Below, piece after piece: positions 27,450-35,330 of a stretch of DNA of 35,330 nucleotides. The DNA is taken from positions 1 through 35,330 of the forward strand of contig JALSOK010000094.1 of the NCBI GenBank assembly GCA_026986535.1, given 5' to 3'. The notes below the pieces were generated by a model that did not search any database, had not been told where the DNA came from, and was given only the letters and a program-made list of their open reading frames with translations. The DNA is from Caldifarciminota bacterium (GTDB taxonomy: Bacteria; Hydrothermota; Hydrothermia; LBFQ01; DSFT01). The first letter of the stretch is position 1, and each line of letters begins with the position of its first letter. The position numbers and the translations under genes were made by a program.

Positions 27450-28484
27450 ATGAAGGCGATTGCAATGGTGGGCTATGGAGATGTGGATGTTCTGAAGGAG
27501 ATGGATTTACCGGAGCCCTCGCCGGGCAGGGGGGAGGTTCTGGTCAGGGTCAGGGCTGTTGCCCTCAATCATCTGGATCTGTGGACGAGGAAGGGTATGG
27601 TGGGACACACCCACGAGTTTCCCCACATACTGGGCTCGGATGTGGCCGGTGTGGTGGAGGAGGTGGGGGATGGGGTGGAGGATATGAGGCCGGGGGATGA
27701 GGTGGTCCTCGCCCCTGCGAAGTCGTGCGGTGTATGCGAGATGTGTGCTCTCGGGGAGGATAACCTGTGCCCCCATTACAGCATCCTGGGGGAGCACATA
27801 AACGGTGGATATGTGGAGTATATGGTGATCGAGAGGAAGTATGTATTCAGGAAACCGAAGGGCCTCTCCTTCGTGGAGGCGGCCGCTGTTCCCCTGGCAT
27901 CCCTGACCGCATACAATGCCCTTATTCGAAGGGGAAACCTGCGGCCCACAGAAACGGTTCTCATCATGTCGGCGGGGGGAGGTGTGGGCTCCTTTGCGGT
28001 GCAGATTGCGAAGAATGTGGTGGGGGCGAGGGTTATAACCACTGTTGGAAGCGAATGGAAGGTAGAGAAGGCCAGGCGGCTGGGGGCCGACAGGGTGATT
28101 AACTGGAGGAAGGAGGATATACCGCAGGTAATAAGAAAGGAGTTCGGCAGAGTCGATATGGTCCTGGACCATACCGGAAGCATGCATCTGGACGGCCTCA
28201 TAAAGGCCACCAGGTGGGGCGGAAGAATCGTCATGTACGGCGCCACGAGCGGATACGATGCCCGCATTGACCTGAGGCACATCTTCTATCGGCAGGTGTC
28301 CCTGATTGGCTCCACCATGGGCAGGAGGGGGGATCTGTATCTTATATGGCGTCTGGTGGAAATGGGAAAGATAAGACCGGTGGTGGATTCCGTTTTCCCC
28401 TTTACACAGGAGGGGGTCCGGGAAGCGCACAGGAAGCTGGAAAGCGGTCAGGTTTTCGGTAAGGTGGTGATTTCCATGGAGTAG
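27450..28484 (+). CDS. Zinc-type medium-chain alcohol dehydrogenase / quinone oxidoreductase
   Basis: HILGSDVAGVVEEVGDGVEDMRPGDEV, structural-Zn-like CGVCEMCALGEDNLC, Rossmann motif SAGGGVGSFAVQIAK; SD AGGAG. Confidence 0.93.
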   Translation: MKAIAMVGYGDVDVLKEMDLPEPSPGRGEVLVRVRAVALNHLDLWTRKGMVGHTHEFPHILGSDVAGVVEEVGDGVEDMRPGDEVVLAPAKSCGVCEMCALGEDNLCPHYSILGEHINGGYVEYMVIERKYVFRKPKGLSFVEAAAVPLASLTAYNALIRRGNLRPTETVLIMSAGGGVGSFAVQIAKNVVGARVITTVGSEWKVEKARRLGADRVINWRKEDIPQVIRKEFGRVDMVLDHTGSMHLDGLIKATRWGGRIVMYGATSGYDARIDLRHIFYRQVSLIGSTMGRRGDLYLIWRLVEMGKIRPVVDSVFPFTQEGVREAHRKLESGQVFGKVVISME

Positions 28485-28499
28485 GGGCGGTTCCGCCCC
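28484..28499 (+). terminator. Hairpin shared by convergent genes
   Basis: GGGGCG-GTTC-CGCCCC beginning at the last base of TAG 28482-28484; no T-tract. Confidence 0.55.
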
Positions 28500-28503
28500 A
28501 TCA

Positions 28504-28968
28504 TCATTTCTTCTCCGGGGGCACCAGCTTGTTCCCCTTCTGGGTCCAGTCTATAAGGCTTCCGGCATACAGCTTCACATTCTTATATCCCATATCCCTG
28601 AGGGCGTGGTACGCGATTTTTGCCCTCCTTCCGCTCCTGCAGAATACCACTACAGTGTCCTCTCTGGGGTCTATCTTCAGCTGTTTGATACGACCTATGT
28701 ACCTGTAGTCTATGTTGTAATCCGTACCGGGGATGGTTCCGGCGTTGTATTCGTCCGGAGTCCTGACATCTATGATGATTACATGGGGAGCATTGGCTTT
28801 CTCCTTTATATAACTGGCATCTACCACCTCTTCTGTGACCTGATTGGCCGCCAGGGTCTGGCCCTGAGTGGCATTATTGCTCATCGGGGAAGGGGTCTGG
28901 GCATTGCCATTGCTGGAACATGCCACTGCTCCCAGCAGAATAATGGATGTTATGAGTATTCTCTTCAT
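28504..28968 (-). CDS. Rhodanese-domain lipoprotein
   Basis: Lipobox signal MKRILITSIILLGAVAC; rhodanese core HVIIIDVRTPDEYNAGTIPG, active-site VVVFCRSGRRA, MGYKNVKLYAGSLIDW. Confidence 0.93.
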   Translation of the reverse strand: MKRILITSIILLGAVACSSNGNAQTPSPMSNNATQGQTLAANQVTEEVVDASYIKEKANAPHVIIIDVRTPDEYNAGTIPGTDYNIDYRYIGRIKQLKIDPREDTVVVFCRSGRRAKIAYHALRDMGYKNVKLYAGSLIDWTQKGNKLVPPEKK

Positions 28969-29044
28969 GGTAAAAATTTTACGGCTTTAATTGTCGGAAT
29001 TCGAAATCGTCGGGAAATTTTCATTCCAAATGTAAAATTTTCGC

Positions 29045-30037
29045 ATGCTGGATATAATCAGAAGTCTTCCGGAGCAGTTAATAGGGGCCTCCCGCCTGGA
29101 GATTCCCGATATAACCCGGGCAGGGTACAGGAGGGTCCTGGTGGGGGGGATGGGGGGCTCTGCCATCGGTGGGGATGTGGCAAGGGATGTCTTCAGGGAT
29201 GTGGAGTTCTCCATAGAGACCATAAGGGATTATCATCTTCCCCCTTATGCGCTCCCCGGAGAGACCCTCTTCATTGCCGTCAGTTATTCGGGAAACACGG
29301 AGGAGACCCTTTCCCTCTTCGAGCAGGCCCTCGAGAGGGGCGTGGATACAGTGGCAATAACGAGTGGCGGCAGACTTGCGGAGATTTCCAGGCAGAAGGG
29401 GATTCCCCTCATAACCATACCCGGTGGATATCCCCCCCGTGGAGCCCTGGGGTGGATCTTCGGAGCCCTGTCCATGGTTATGGGTGGGGCGGGGTTGCTG
29501 GAGGGGGTCGAAGAATTACTGAACGAAACTGGCCGCTTTCTCACGGATATTGCGGAGGAGATAGAGGGGGAGGAGAGCCTATCCATGGATTTTGCCAGCA
29601 AGTTTTACAGGAGACTACCCATCCTGTATGCTCCCTCCGATATGCTGAGCGTTGCTCTCAGGTGGCAGGCCCAGATCAACGAGAACGCAAAGCAGATGGC
29701 CCATGTGAATGTCCTGCCGGAGATGAATCATAACGAGATAAACGGTATAAAGCACCCCCCCGAGGTTATGAGGAGGTCCTGGGTGGTTTTCTTCAGGGAC
29801 ATGGATACCCATCCCCGCATATTGAAGAGGATGGAAATAACCCGCAGTCTCATAGAGGAGGATGTTCTGGGAATCGATGAGGTGGAGTCCAGGGGCGGAA
29901 GCCGGATGGAGCGCATATTCTATTTGATATGGCTGGGCGATTTCGTCAGTTATTACCTGGCTGTTTACAACAGGGAGGACCCCCTGGCCATACCCCGGAT
30001 TTCCCATCTCAAAGAAGCGCTCGGGCGGGAGGGCTGA
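29045..30037 (+). CDS. SIS-domain bifunctional phosphoglucose/phosphomannose isomerase
   Basis: VLVGGMGGSAIGGDVARD, AVSYSGNTEETLSLFEQAL, PEMNHNEINGI. Confidence 0.9.
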   Translation: MLDIIRSLPEQLIGASRLEIPDITRAGYRRVLVGGMGGSAIGGDVARDVFRDVEFSIETIRDYHLPPYALPGETLFIAVSYSGNTEETLSLFEQALERGVDTVAITSGGRLAEISRQKGIPLITIPGGYPPRGALGWIFGALSMVMGGAGLLEGVEELLNETGRFLTDIAEEIEGEESLSMDFASKFYRRLPILYAPSDMLSVALRWQAQINENAKQMAHVNVLPEMNHNEINGIKHPPEVMRRSWVVFFRDMDTHPRILKRMEITRSLIEEDVLGIDEVESRGGSRMERIFYLIWLGDFVSYYLAVYNREDPLAIPRISHLKEALGREG

Positions 30038-30063
30038 TTCGAGAACCCCTCTAAAATTTTAAG

Positions 30064-32946
30064 ATGTTCAAGGATAGAGCGAGATGGATCATATTTGGCA
30101 TTATAACCCTTTTCGTTTCCCTCATCTACTTCCTCACTACAGCCCCGACGGTGGTCTTCTGGGATGTGGGTGAATTCCTCGCCGCTGCAAAGAATCTGGG
30201 TGTTCCCCATCCCCCCGGAACCCCCCTATATGTGATTCTGGCCAAGTTCTTTTCCATGCTGCCCCTTCCCCTTGCGGAAATAAGGTATCTCATATATCAC
30301 CTTCCCCAGGAACAGCATACCCTGCGGGTGACTCTCATTCCAATCCTTACGGGGGGGCTGACCGCCGGCGTTCTGTACCTCATGTTTCTGGATGTTGTTT
30401 CCTTCTTCAAAAACAGGGATGCCTATGACAGTGTATGGATTCACATATCTGCGGCCTTTGTGGCCCTCCTCTCCTCCTTCATCTACACCCAGTGGTTCAA
30501 CTCCATAGAGGCGGAGACATATACTCCCGCTTATTTCTTTGCCCTTTTCAGCACCTATCTGACCCTGATATGGCTCAGGAGGAGAAACGAGAGGGGCTCG
30601 GTCAGATACCTCCTGATGGCCGCCTACCTGGTGGCTCTGGGATCGGGAATCCATCTGGGAGCCCTTCTGGGTCTGATTGCGGTCGTCCTGTTCTTCCTCA
30701 TCTTCGAATGGAAGTTCTTCGTGGACGATGAGTTCTGGGCGGTCCTGTCCGTGGCTTTTGCCCTGATAGCCCTGTGGCTGAACTCCTACCATGTGGCCGA
30801 ACTGATGAATGCGAAGGCGGCCCTCAACTACATCTTCCTGCACCAGAGGGAAGTGGATGCTGTCCTCGTGAATCCGGAATTCCTGCGCCAGGAGATGGCC
30901 ACCATATCCGGAAGTATCCTCAGGTGGAATGTGGTGTATCTTCTGGCCGTCATAGGGATGCTCTGGATCATGTACAGAAAGGGCAAACTGGTCTTTAATA
31001 ACCTCTATTCCCAGGTGTTCGTCTTCTCCGCTTTCGTCAGCGTCATATCCATGTTCCTCTATGGCTCCACCATTACCCTGTTCGCCGCCCTGCTCTTCGG
31101 ATTCTTGGCCCTCGTGTCTTACTACCTTTACATGGATCTGCACAGGGGATGGAAGGGGGTGGCATTTCTGCTCATGCTCCTTGCGGTTGTGGTCGAATTC
31201 TGGCTCATTGCAAGGGCCTCCTTCCTCCACAGATTTCCGGAGCTGGTCCGCATAAACGAAGGGGATCCCTACACATGGGTGGCCTTCATGGATGTGCTGA
31301 CCCGCAAGCAGTACGGGCCCCTGGGCATATTCCCCAGGAGAATCCCCTTCGCGGAACAGCTTCAGGTTTTCTGGACATACTTCTCCTGGCAGTTCGCATC
31401 CATTCCATACTACACCAGGGCACAGGCGGTTCCCATCATGCATGCGGTGGTGGCCCTGATGGTGCTGGGTCTCTTCACCCATTACTCCGAGGATAGAAAG
31501 TCCTTCTGGCTGATTTTCATCTTTGCCCTGACGGTTAGCCTGGGATTGATTCTCTATCAGAATCCTGCCGATGTGCCTTCCCTTCCCGTTAATCCCGAGA
31601 ATGCGACCCCCAATCCTCTGACCGGTGTTCCCCGCATGGAGGTGAGGGACAGGGAATACTTCTATGTTCTGGGGTACATCATGATTATCTTCTATGCGGG
31701 TCTGGGCCTGATGGAGCTGCTGCGCATCCTGAAGAAATATGCCCGTGTTCCGAATATCGTTGCCGCCGCACTTGGTCTGGTATTTGCAGTTCCGGCTGTA
31801 GGGTACACCCTGATCCACAATTACAGGTTCAATGACAGGCACAAGAACTATATTGCAGAGGACTTTGCACATAACATCCTCTCTTCCCCCGCAAAGGGGG
31901 CCGTTATATTCACCAACGGGGACAACGATACCTTCCCCGTATGGTTTGCACAGGAGGTTCTGGAATACAGAAGGGATGTGGTTGTGGCGAATCTCTCCCT
32001 CCTCAATACCAACTGGTATGTGAGGCAGGTGAAGGCATGGGGTGCCCCCATGAACTTTACGGATGAGGAAATAGAGAAACTCCCCCTCTTCGTCCCCCTT
32101 CCCAAACCCTTCGAGAGGAACAAGCAGAAGATCACATATCTCCTTCTGAGGGATATAGCCATCAGGGATATGATAGCGGCCAGCGCGGGGTACAAACCGG
32201 ACAAATACATAAAGTTCCTGACGGATAAGGGGATAGTGGAGATTCCCGAGATTTACCTTGCCGATGACGAAACTTATCTCAGGGAGGTGGTTCTGGGGAA
32301 GAAGTTTTCCGTACCCATATACTTCTCCATGACCAGCGATCCCCAGGCCTATGCTTCTGTGAAGCCAACGATGGTCCTCGAGGGAATCGCGTGGAGGGTG
32401 ACCCCCGAGATCCAGTCCGTTATGCAGCAGGGATTCTGGGGGAAGGTGGATGTGGAGCGCACCGCATATCTTCTGCATGGGGACATGGACCCGGTGGACT
32501 ACCTGGAGAACTATGCAAAGCAGTACAGGATTTACAGGGAGGGGGTGTTCCGATACAGGAGCATATTCGATCCATCCGTATATAAGGGAGACCCTGCAAC
32601 AATGCGGGTCATAAGGAACTATGTGACCCTCTTCATGATTCTGGGAGATGCGTACCGCATCAGGGGTGAGTACGAAAAGTCCAACAGGGAGTATATGGCG
32701 GCCAGAATGTTCCTGGATGTATATGAGTCCTATAAGCCCGGCGACAGGGTATCCCTGAATCAGAGGTTGCTGATAGATATGAACATGGCTGATAATCTGA
32801 TGGATATGGGGAAGGTGGATGAGGCCCTTAAAATATTGAAGCCCTATGAAGGGACGGGTAATCCCCTGGCCAACCAGAGGCTGGCGAGGGCATATCAGAT
32901 GAAGGGGGATACAGCGAAGGCCAATAAGTTGATGGGAGGTTTTTGA
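30064..32946 (+). CDS. DUF2723 family multi-pass membrane protein (putative GT-C/O-mannosyltransferase-like) with C-terminal helical-repeat region
   Basis: TAPTVVFWDVGEFLAAAKNLGVPHPPGTPLYVILAKFFSMLPL typical of DUF2723; multiple TM helices; FTNGDNDTFPVWFAQEV; C-terminal TPR-like segment. Confidence 0.9.
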   Translation: MFKDRARWIIFGIITLFVSLIYFLTTAPTVVFWDVGEFLAAAKNLGVPHPPGTPLYVILAKFFSMLPLPLAEIRYLIYHLPQEQHTLRVTLIPILTGGLTAGVLYLMFLDVVSFFKNRDAYDSVWIHISAAFVALLSSFIYTQWFNSIEAETYTPAYFFALFSTYLTLIWLRRRNERGSVRYLLMAAYLVALGSGIHLGALLGLIAVVLFFLIFEWKFFVDDEFWAVLSVAFALIALWLNSYHVAELMNAKAALNYIFLHQREVDAVLVNPEFLRQEMATISGSILRWNVVYLLAVIGMLWIMYRKGKLVFNNLYSQVFVFSAFVSVISMFLYGSTITLFAALLFGFLALVSYYLYMDLHRGWKGVAFLLMLLAVVVEFWLIARASFLHRFPELVRINEGDPYTWVAFMDVLTRKQYGPLGIFPRRIPFAEQLQVFWTYFSWQFASIPYYTRAQAVPIMHAVVALMVLGLFTHYSEDRKSFWLIFIFALTVSLGLILYQNPADVPSLPVNPENATPNPLTGVPRMEVRDREYFYVLGYIMIIFYAGLGLMELLRILKKYARVPNIVAAALGLVFAVPAVGYTLIHNYRFNDRHKNYIAEDFAHNILSSPAKGAVIFTNGDNDTFPVWFAQEVLEYRRDVVVANLSLLNTNWYVRQVKAWGAPMNFTDEEIEKLPLFVPLPKPFERNKQKITYLLLRDIAIRDMIAASAGYKPDKYIKFLTDKGIVEIPEIYLADDETYLREVVLGKKFSVPIYFSMTSDPQAYASVKPTMVLEGIAWRVTPEIQSVMQQGFWGKVDVERTAYLLHGDMDPVDYLENYAKQYRIYREGVFRYRSIFDPSVYKGDPATMRVIRNYVTLFMILGDAYRIRGEYEKSNREYMAARMFLDVYESYKPGDRVSLNQRLLIDMNMADNLMDMGKVDEALKILKPYEGTGNPLANQRLARAYQMKGDTAKANKLMGGF

Positions 32947-32947
32947 T

Positions 32948-34066
32948 ATGGCACATGCATATACGCCCGGACTCAAGGTTTCGAAGTACACCGTTGTAAA
33001 GAAGGAGAGGAGGCTCCCCCTGAAGGGTGAGGTCCTGGTTCAGGAGGGTCAGGAGGTCAGGGCGGAGGATATCGTGGCCCGCACGGAGATCCCCGGAAAT
33101 GTAATGCTGGTAAATGTGGCTGCCAAACTGGGGGTGGATCCATCCGAGGTCCGCAGGGTGATGCTGAAGAAAGAGGGGGATCCGGTCAGCAGGGGGGAGG
33201 TGATAGCGGTGGCGAAGCTCTTCTTCGGCCTCTTCAAGTCGGAGCTCAAATCGCCCATAGATGGTTATGTGGAGAGCATATCGGAGGTGACCGGACAGGT
33301 GATTCTTAGGGAACCCCCAATTGCTGTGGAAATCAATGCCTTTATAGATGGGAAGGTGGTAAAGGTCTTTCCCCGGGAAGGGGTGGAGATAGAGACCACC
33401 GGAGCCTTTATTCAGGGGATATTCGGTGTTGGAGGGGAGAGGATAGGGAAGCTCAGGGTGGCGGTGGAATCACCGGATGAGGAGCTCACCGTGGACCATC
33501 TTTTAGAAGATGAGACGGGGAATATCATCGTTGGCGGTTCCTTCGTGACGGGAGAGGCCCTCCTGGAGGCCCAGAAGAGGGGGGCTTACGGTGTCGTGGT
33601 GGGCGGAATAGACGACACCAATCTTAAGGAGTATGTGGGATACGATATCGGTGTGGCCATCACCGGAAACGAGGATGTCAGTACCACTTTGATCATAACG
33701 GAGGGTTTCGGCAGGATCAGGATGGCCCAGAGGACATTCGAAATACTCAGAGCTCTCGATGGATACAAGACCTCCATATCCGGTGCCACCCAGATAAGGG
33801 CAGGTGTGATGAGGCCAGAAATCATAATACCCTACACATCCGACGAACCCCTGCAGACCCAGGAGGACGAGGGGACCCTCGAGATAGGGAGGCTTGTCAG
33901 GATTATAAGGGCTCCCTACTTCGGCCTGATAGGGAAAGTGGTGGAGCTTCCTCCCCAGCCCACGAAGATAGAGACGGAATCCACCACCAGGGTGCTCGTT
34001 GTGGAGCTGGAGAATGGGGAGAGAATAACCGTTCCGAGGGCAAATGTGGAATTGATACAGGAGTGA
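32948..34066 (+). CDS. Uncharacterised conserved-looking protein with barrel-sandwich/lipoyl-like N-terminus and KOW-like C-terminus
   Basis: LPLKGEVLVQEGQEVRAEDIVARTEIPG and FKSELKSPIDGYVESISEVTGQVILREPP; C-terminal APYFGLIGKVVELPPQPTKIETESTTRVLVVELENGERITVPRANVELIQ. Confidence 0.75.
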   Translation: MAHAYTPGLKVSKYTVVKKERRLPLKGEVLVQEGQEVRAEDIVARTEIPGNVMLVNVAAKLGVDPSEVRRVMLKKEGDPVSRGEVIAVAKLFFGLFKSELKSPIDGYVESISEVTGQVILREPPIAVEINAFIDGKVVKVFPREGVEIETTGAFIQGIFGVGGERIGKLRVAVESPDEELTVDHLLEDETGNIIVGGSFVTGEALLEAQKRGAYGVVVGGIDDTNLKEYVGYDIGVAITGNEDVSTTLIITEGFGRIRMAQRTFEILRALDGYKTSISGATQIRAGVMRPEIIIPYTSDEPLQTQEDEGTLEIGRLVRIIRAPYFGLIGKVVELPPQPTKIETESTTRVLVVELENGERITVPRANVELIQE

Positions 34067-34082
34067 GGGGGTCTCCCCCCTC
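34065..34082 (+). terminator. Hairpin shared by convergent genes, overlapping the stop codon
   Basis: GAGGGGG-TCTC-CCCCCTC overlapping TGA 34064-34066; no T-tract. Confidence 0.55.
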
Positions 34083-34084
34083 TT

Positions 34085-35302
34085 TCAGAAGGCCTTGTAG
34101 AAGAAGAGGTATCCCCCTATCTGATCCGGTGCATTGTCGAAATACGGGCCGGGCTTCCAGTAGCCCACCGTGAATCCGTATGTAAATATGCCCCTGTAGT
34201 CGTGGGTGATGAGCAGGGCAATCTCGTAGCCCATATCCCTGCTGCCTGAGGGGACATAGAATCTGCTGTATTTCCAGAGGTCCAGCCTCACATTCACCTT
34301 CCCGTATCCCGTTGAGAACCTGCGGGAGATGTATATGTCTGCATTCAGGGAGTTCTGCATTATGCTCTCGAATCCCACAAGGGCGAATCCGTATGGGGTT
34401 CTGAGCAGATGGGCCGGTCCGAATCCCACCCACCACTTGTAGAAGCCGTAAGTGTAGGGGCCATAGAGGGCATTCTCGTAGGTCCTGAGGGTCACCTTTC
34501 CTCCGGATGAGGTTGCCTGGCCGCCGGAGAATCCCACCGCACCCAGTCCGGCCTTCCAGCTTCCGGAGGAGTAGGAGAGTATTCCCTCGAATGCATAGGC
34601 GGACACCATAGTATCGGGGGCCATCCTGCCCGTCATGTATGCGAAACCCAGCTGGTAGTCCATTCCCTTCAGCCCCCTGCCACTGCTTCCTGCAAAGAGC
34701 CAGATGGGGAGACTACCCTTCTCCTCTCTTGCCATGGCCAGCAGTTCCACCTGTCCGAACGGGGGACTGTACTTGAGCGATAGCCCGTATAAGTTCATAT
34801 CCGGTTTTATATCAGCGGGGTCCCCCGCTCCGATGAATCCGGTTCCGCCCCCTTCCACCAGCCGGTAGGCGAAGGCCTCCGCTTCCACCTTTTCTGCCTG
34901 GTGGAATAACTTTATACCCCATGCTCCATCCTCTCCTCCATCGAAGGCCACCAGACCATTCCCTCCGTACAGGATGCGGTGCTTCCCTATGGAGATGCCC
35001 ACCGGACTTCCAAGAAAGTTGTCCACCCGGAGCCATCCGATGAGCAGGTGCAGGTCCCTGATCCCCTCGACCCCTTCTCCGCTTATGGGATGCATTCCGA
35101 AGGGTCCCCACATCCCCATCATTGCGTACAGGCTGACTTTATCATCGAACCGGGCATCCAGGGAGATATCGGCGTGCACATAGTAGTGGTTATCCGAGTA
35201 GGCCGCCGCGGTGTCCAGTACATTCTGCCAGAAGAACAAATAGGAGTACATGGTACCCCCCACCTTCACATCCACCGATGCCATCAAAAGGATCCCGATC
35301 AT
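34085..35302 (-). CDS. Predicted outer-membrane beta-barrel protein
   Basis: Repeated amphipathic beta-strands, C-terminal aromatic ..GGYLFFYKAF, SD AGGAGGTG, short hydrophobic N-terminus MIGILLMAS. Confidence 0.65.
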   Translation of the reverse strand: MIGILLMASVDVKVGGTMYSYLFFWQNVLDTAAAYSDNHYYVHADISLDARFDDKVSLYAMMGMWGPFGMHPISGEGVEGIRDLHLLIGWLRVDNFLGSPVGISIGKHRILYGGNGLVAFDGGEDGAWGIKLFHQAEKVEAEAFAYRLVEGGGTGFIGAGDPADIKPDMNLYGLSLKYSPPFGQVELLAMAREEKGSLPIWLFAGSSGRGLKGMDYQLGFAYMTGRMAPDTMVSAYAFEGILSYSSGSWKAGLGAVGFSGGQATSSGGKVTLRTYENALYGPYTYGFYKWWVGFGPAHLLRTPYGFALVGFESIMQNSLNADIYISRRFSTGYGKVNVRLDLWKYSRFYVPSGSRDMGYEIALLITHDYRGIFTYGFTVGYWKPGPYFDNAPDQIGGYLFFYKAF

Positions 35303-35330
35303 AACCCACCTCCTGTTTAAGCCGATTAAA

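Noticed and set aside
30226-32991. 921-aa minus-strand ORF antisense to the DUF2723 gene
   Set aside because: His/Gly/Gln-rich non-globular translation; the plus-strand frame has recognisable DUF2723 sequence, TM helices and a promoter. The length is striking but explained by codon usage avoiding antisense stops.
1-35330. tRNA, rRNA, CRISPR arrays, transposons or phage genes
   Set aside because: Visual scan found no direct-repeat arrays, no transposase/integrase-like proteins and no tRNA-like T-loop/cloverleaf candidates. tRNAscan-SE and a CRISPR finder were not available.

Overview
The window carries about 30 tightly packed protein genes. It looks like a thermophile-like bacterium of the FCB superphylum: two proteins end in type-A T9SS (Por) sorting-like domains, there is a TonB-dependent receptor, and a DUF2723 protein is present. 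Recognisable modules are: a TPP riboswitch plus TonB-dependent receptor; a sufCBD operon divergent from a cytochrome c-FTR1 iron permease; lolA / CPBP protease; fumC; a TPR-CHAT protein; murC-lptG; a polyamine operon (two aminopropyltransferases flanking a pyruvoyl arginine decarboxylase); glycosyltransferases; a rhodanese lipoprotein; bifunctional PGI/PMI; a DUF2723 membrane protein; and an uncharacterised KOW-ended protein. No tRNA, rRNA, CRISPR array or transposase was recognised. The most interesting signals are genome-wide-style patterns that cut across the genes. (1) Most first genes of transcription units have a TAAAAT/TAAACT/TATACT -10-like hexamer 6-7 nt (a few 9-11 nt) before the start codon and no Shine-Dalgarno (SD), implying leaderless mRNAs; a second class has an SD leader. 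(2) Nearly all envelope/secreted proteins begin with extremely short, uncharged hydrophobic leaders (about 8-14 aa). (3) Operon 3' ends carry G-arm/C-arm hairpins touching or closely following the stop codon, without a U-tract. (4) The riboswitch has a fully readable mutually exclusive fold that exposes or sequesters the SD. All identifications are by eye; no database search was run.
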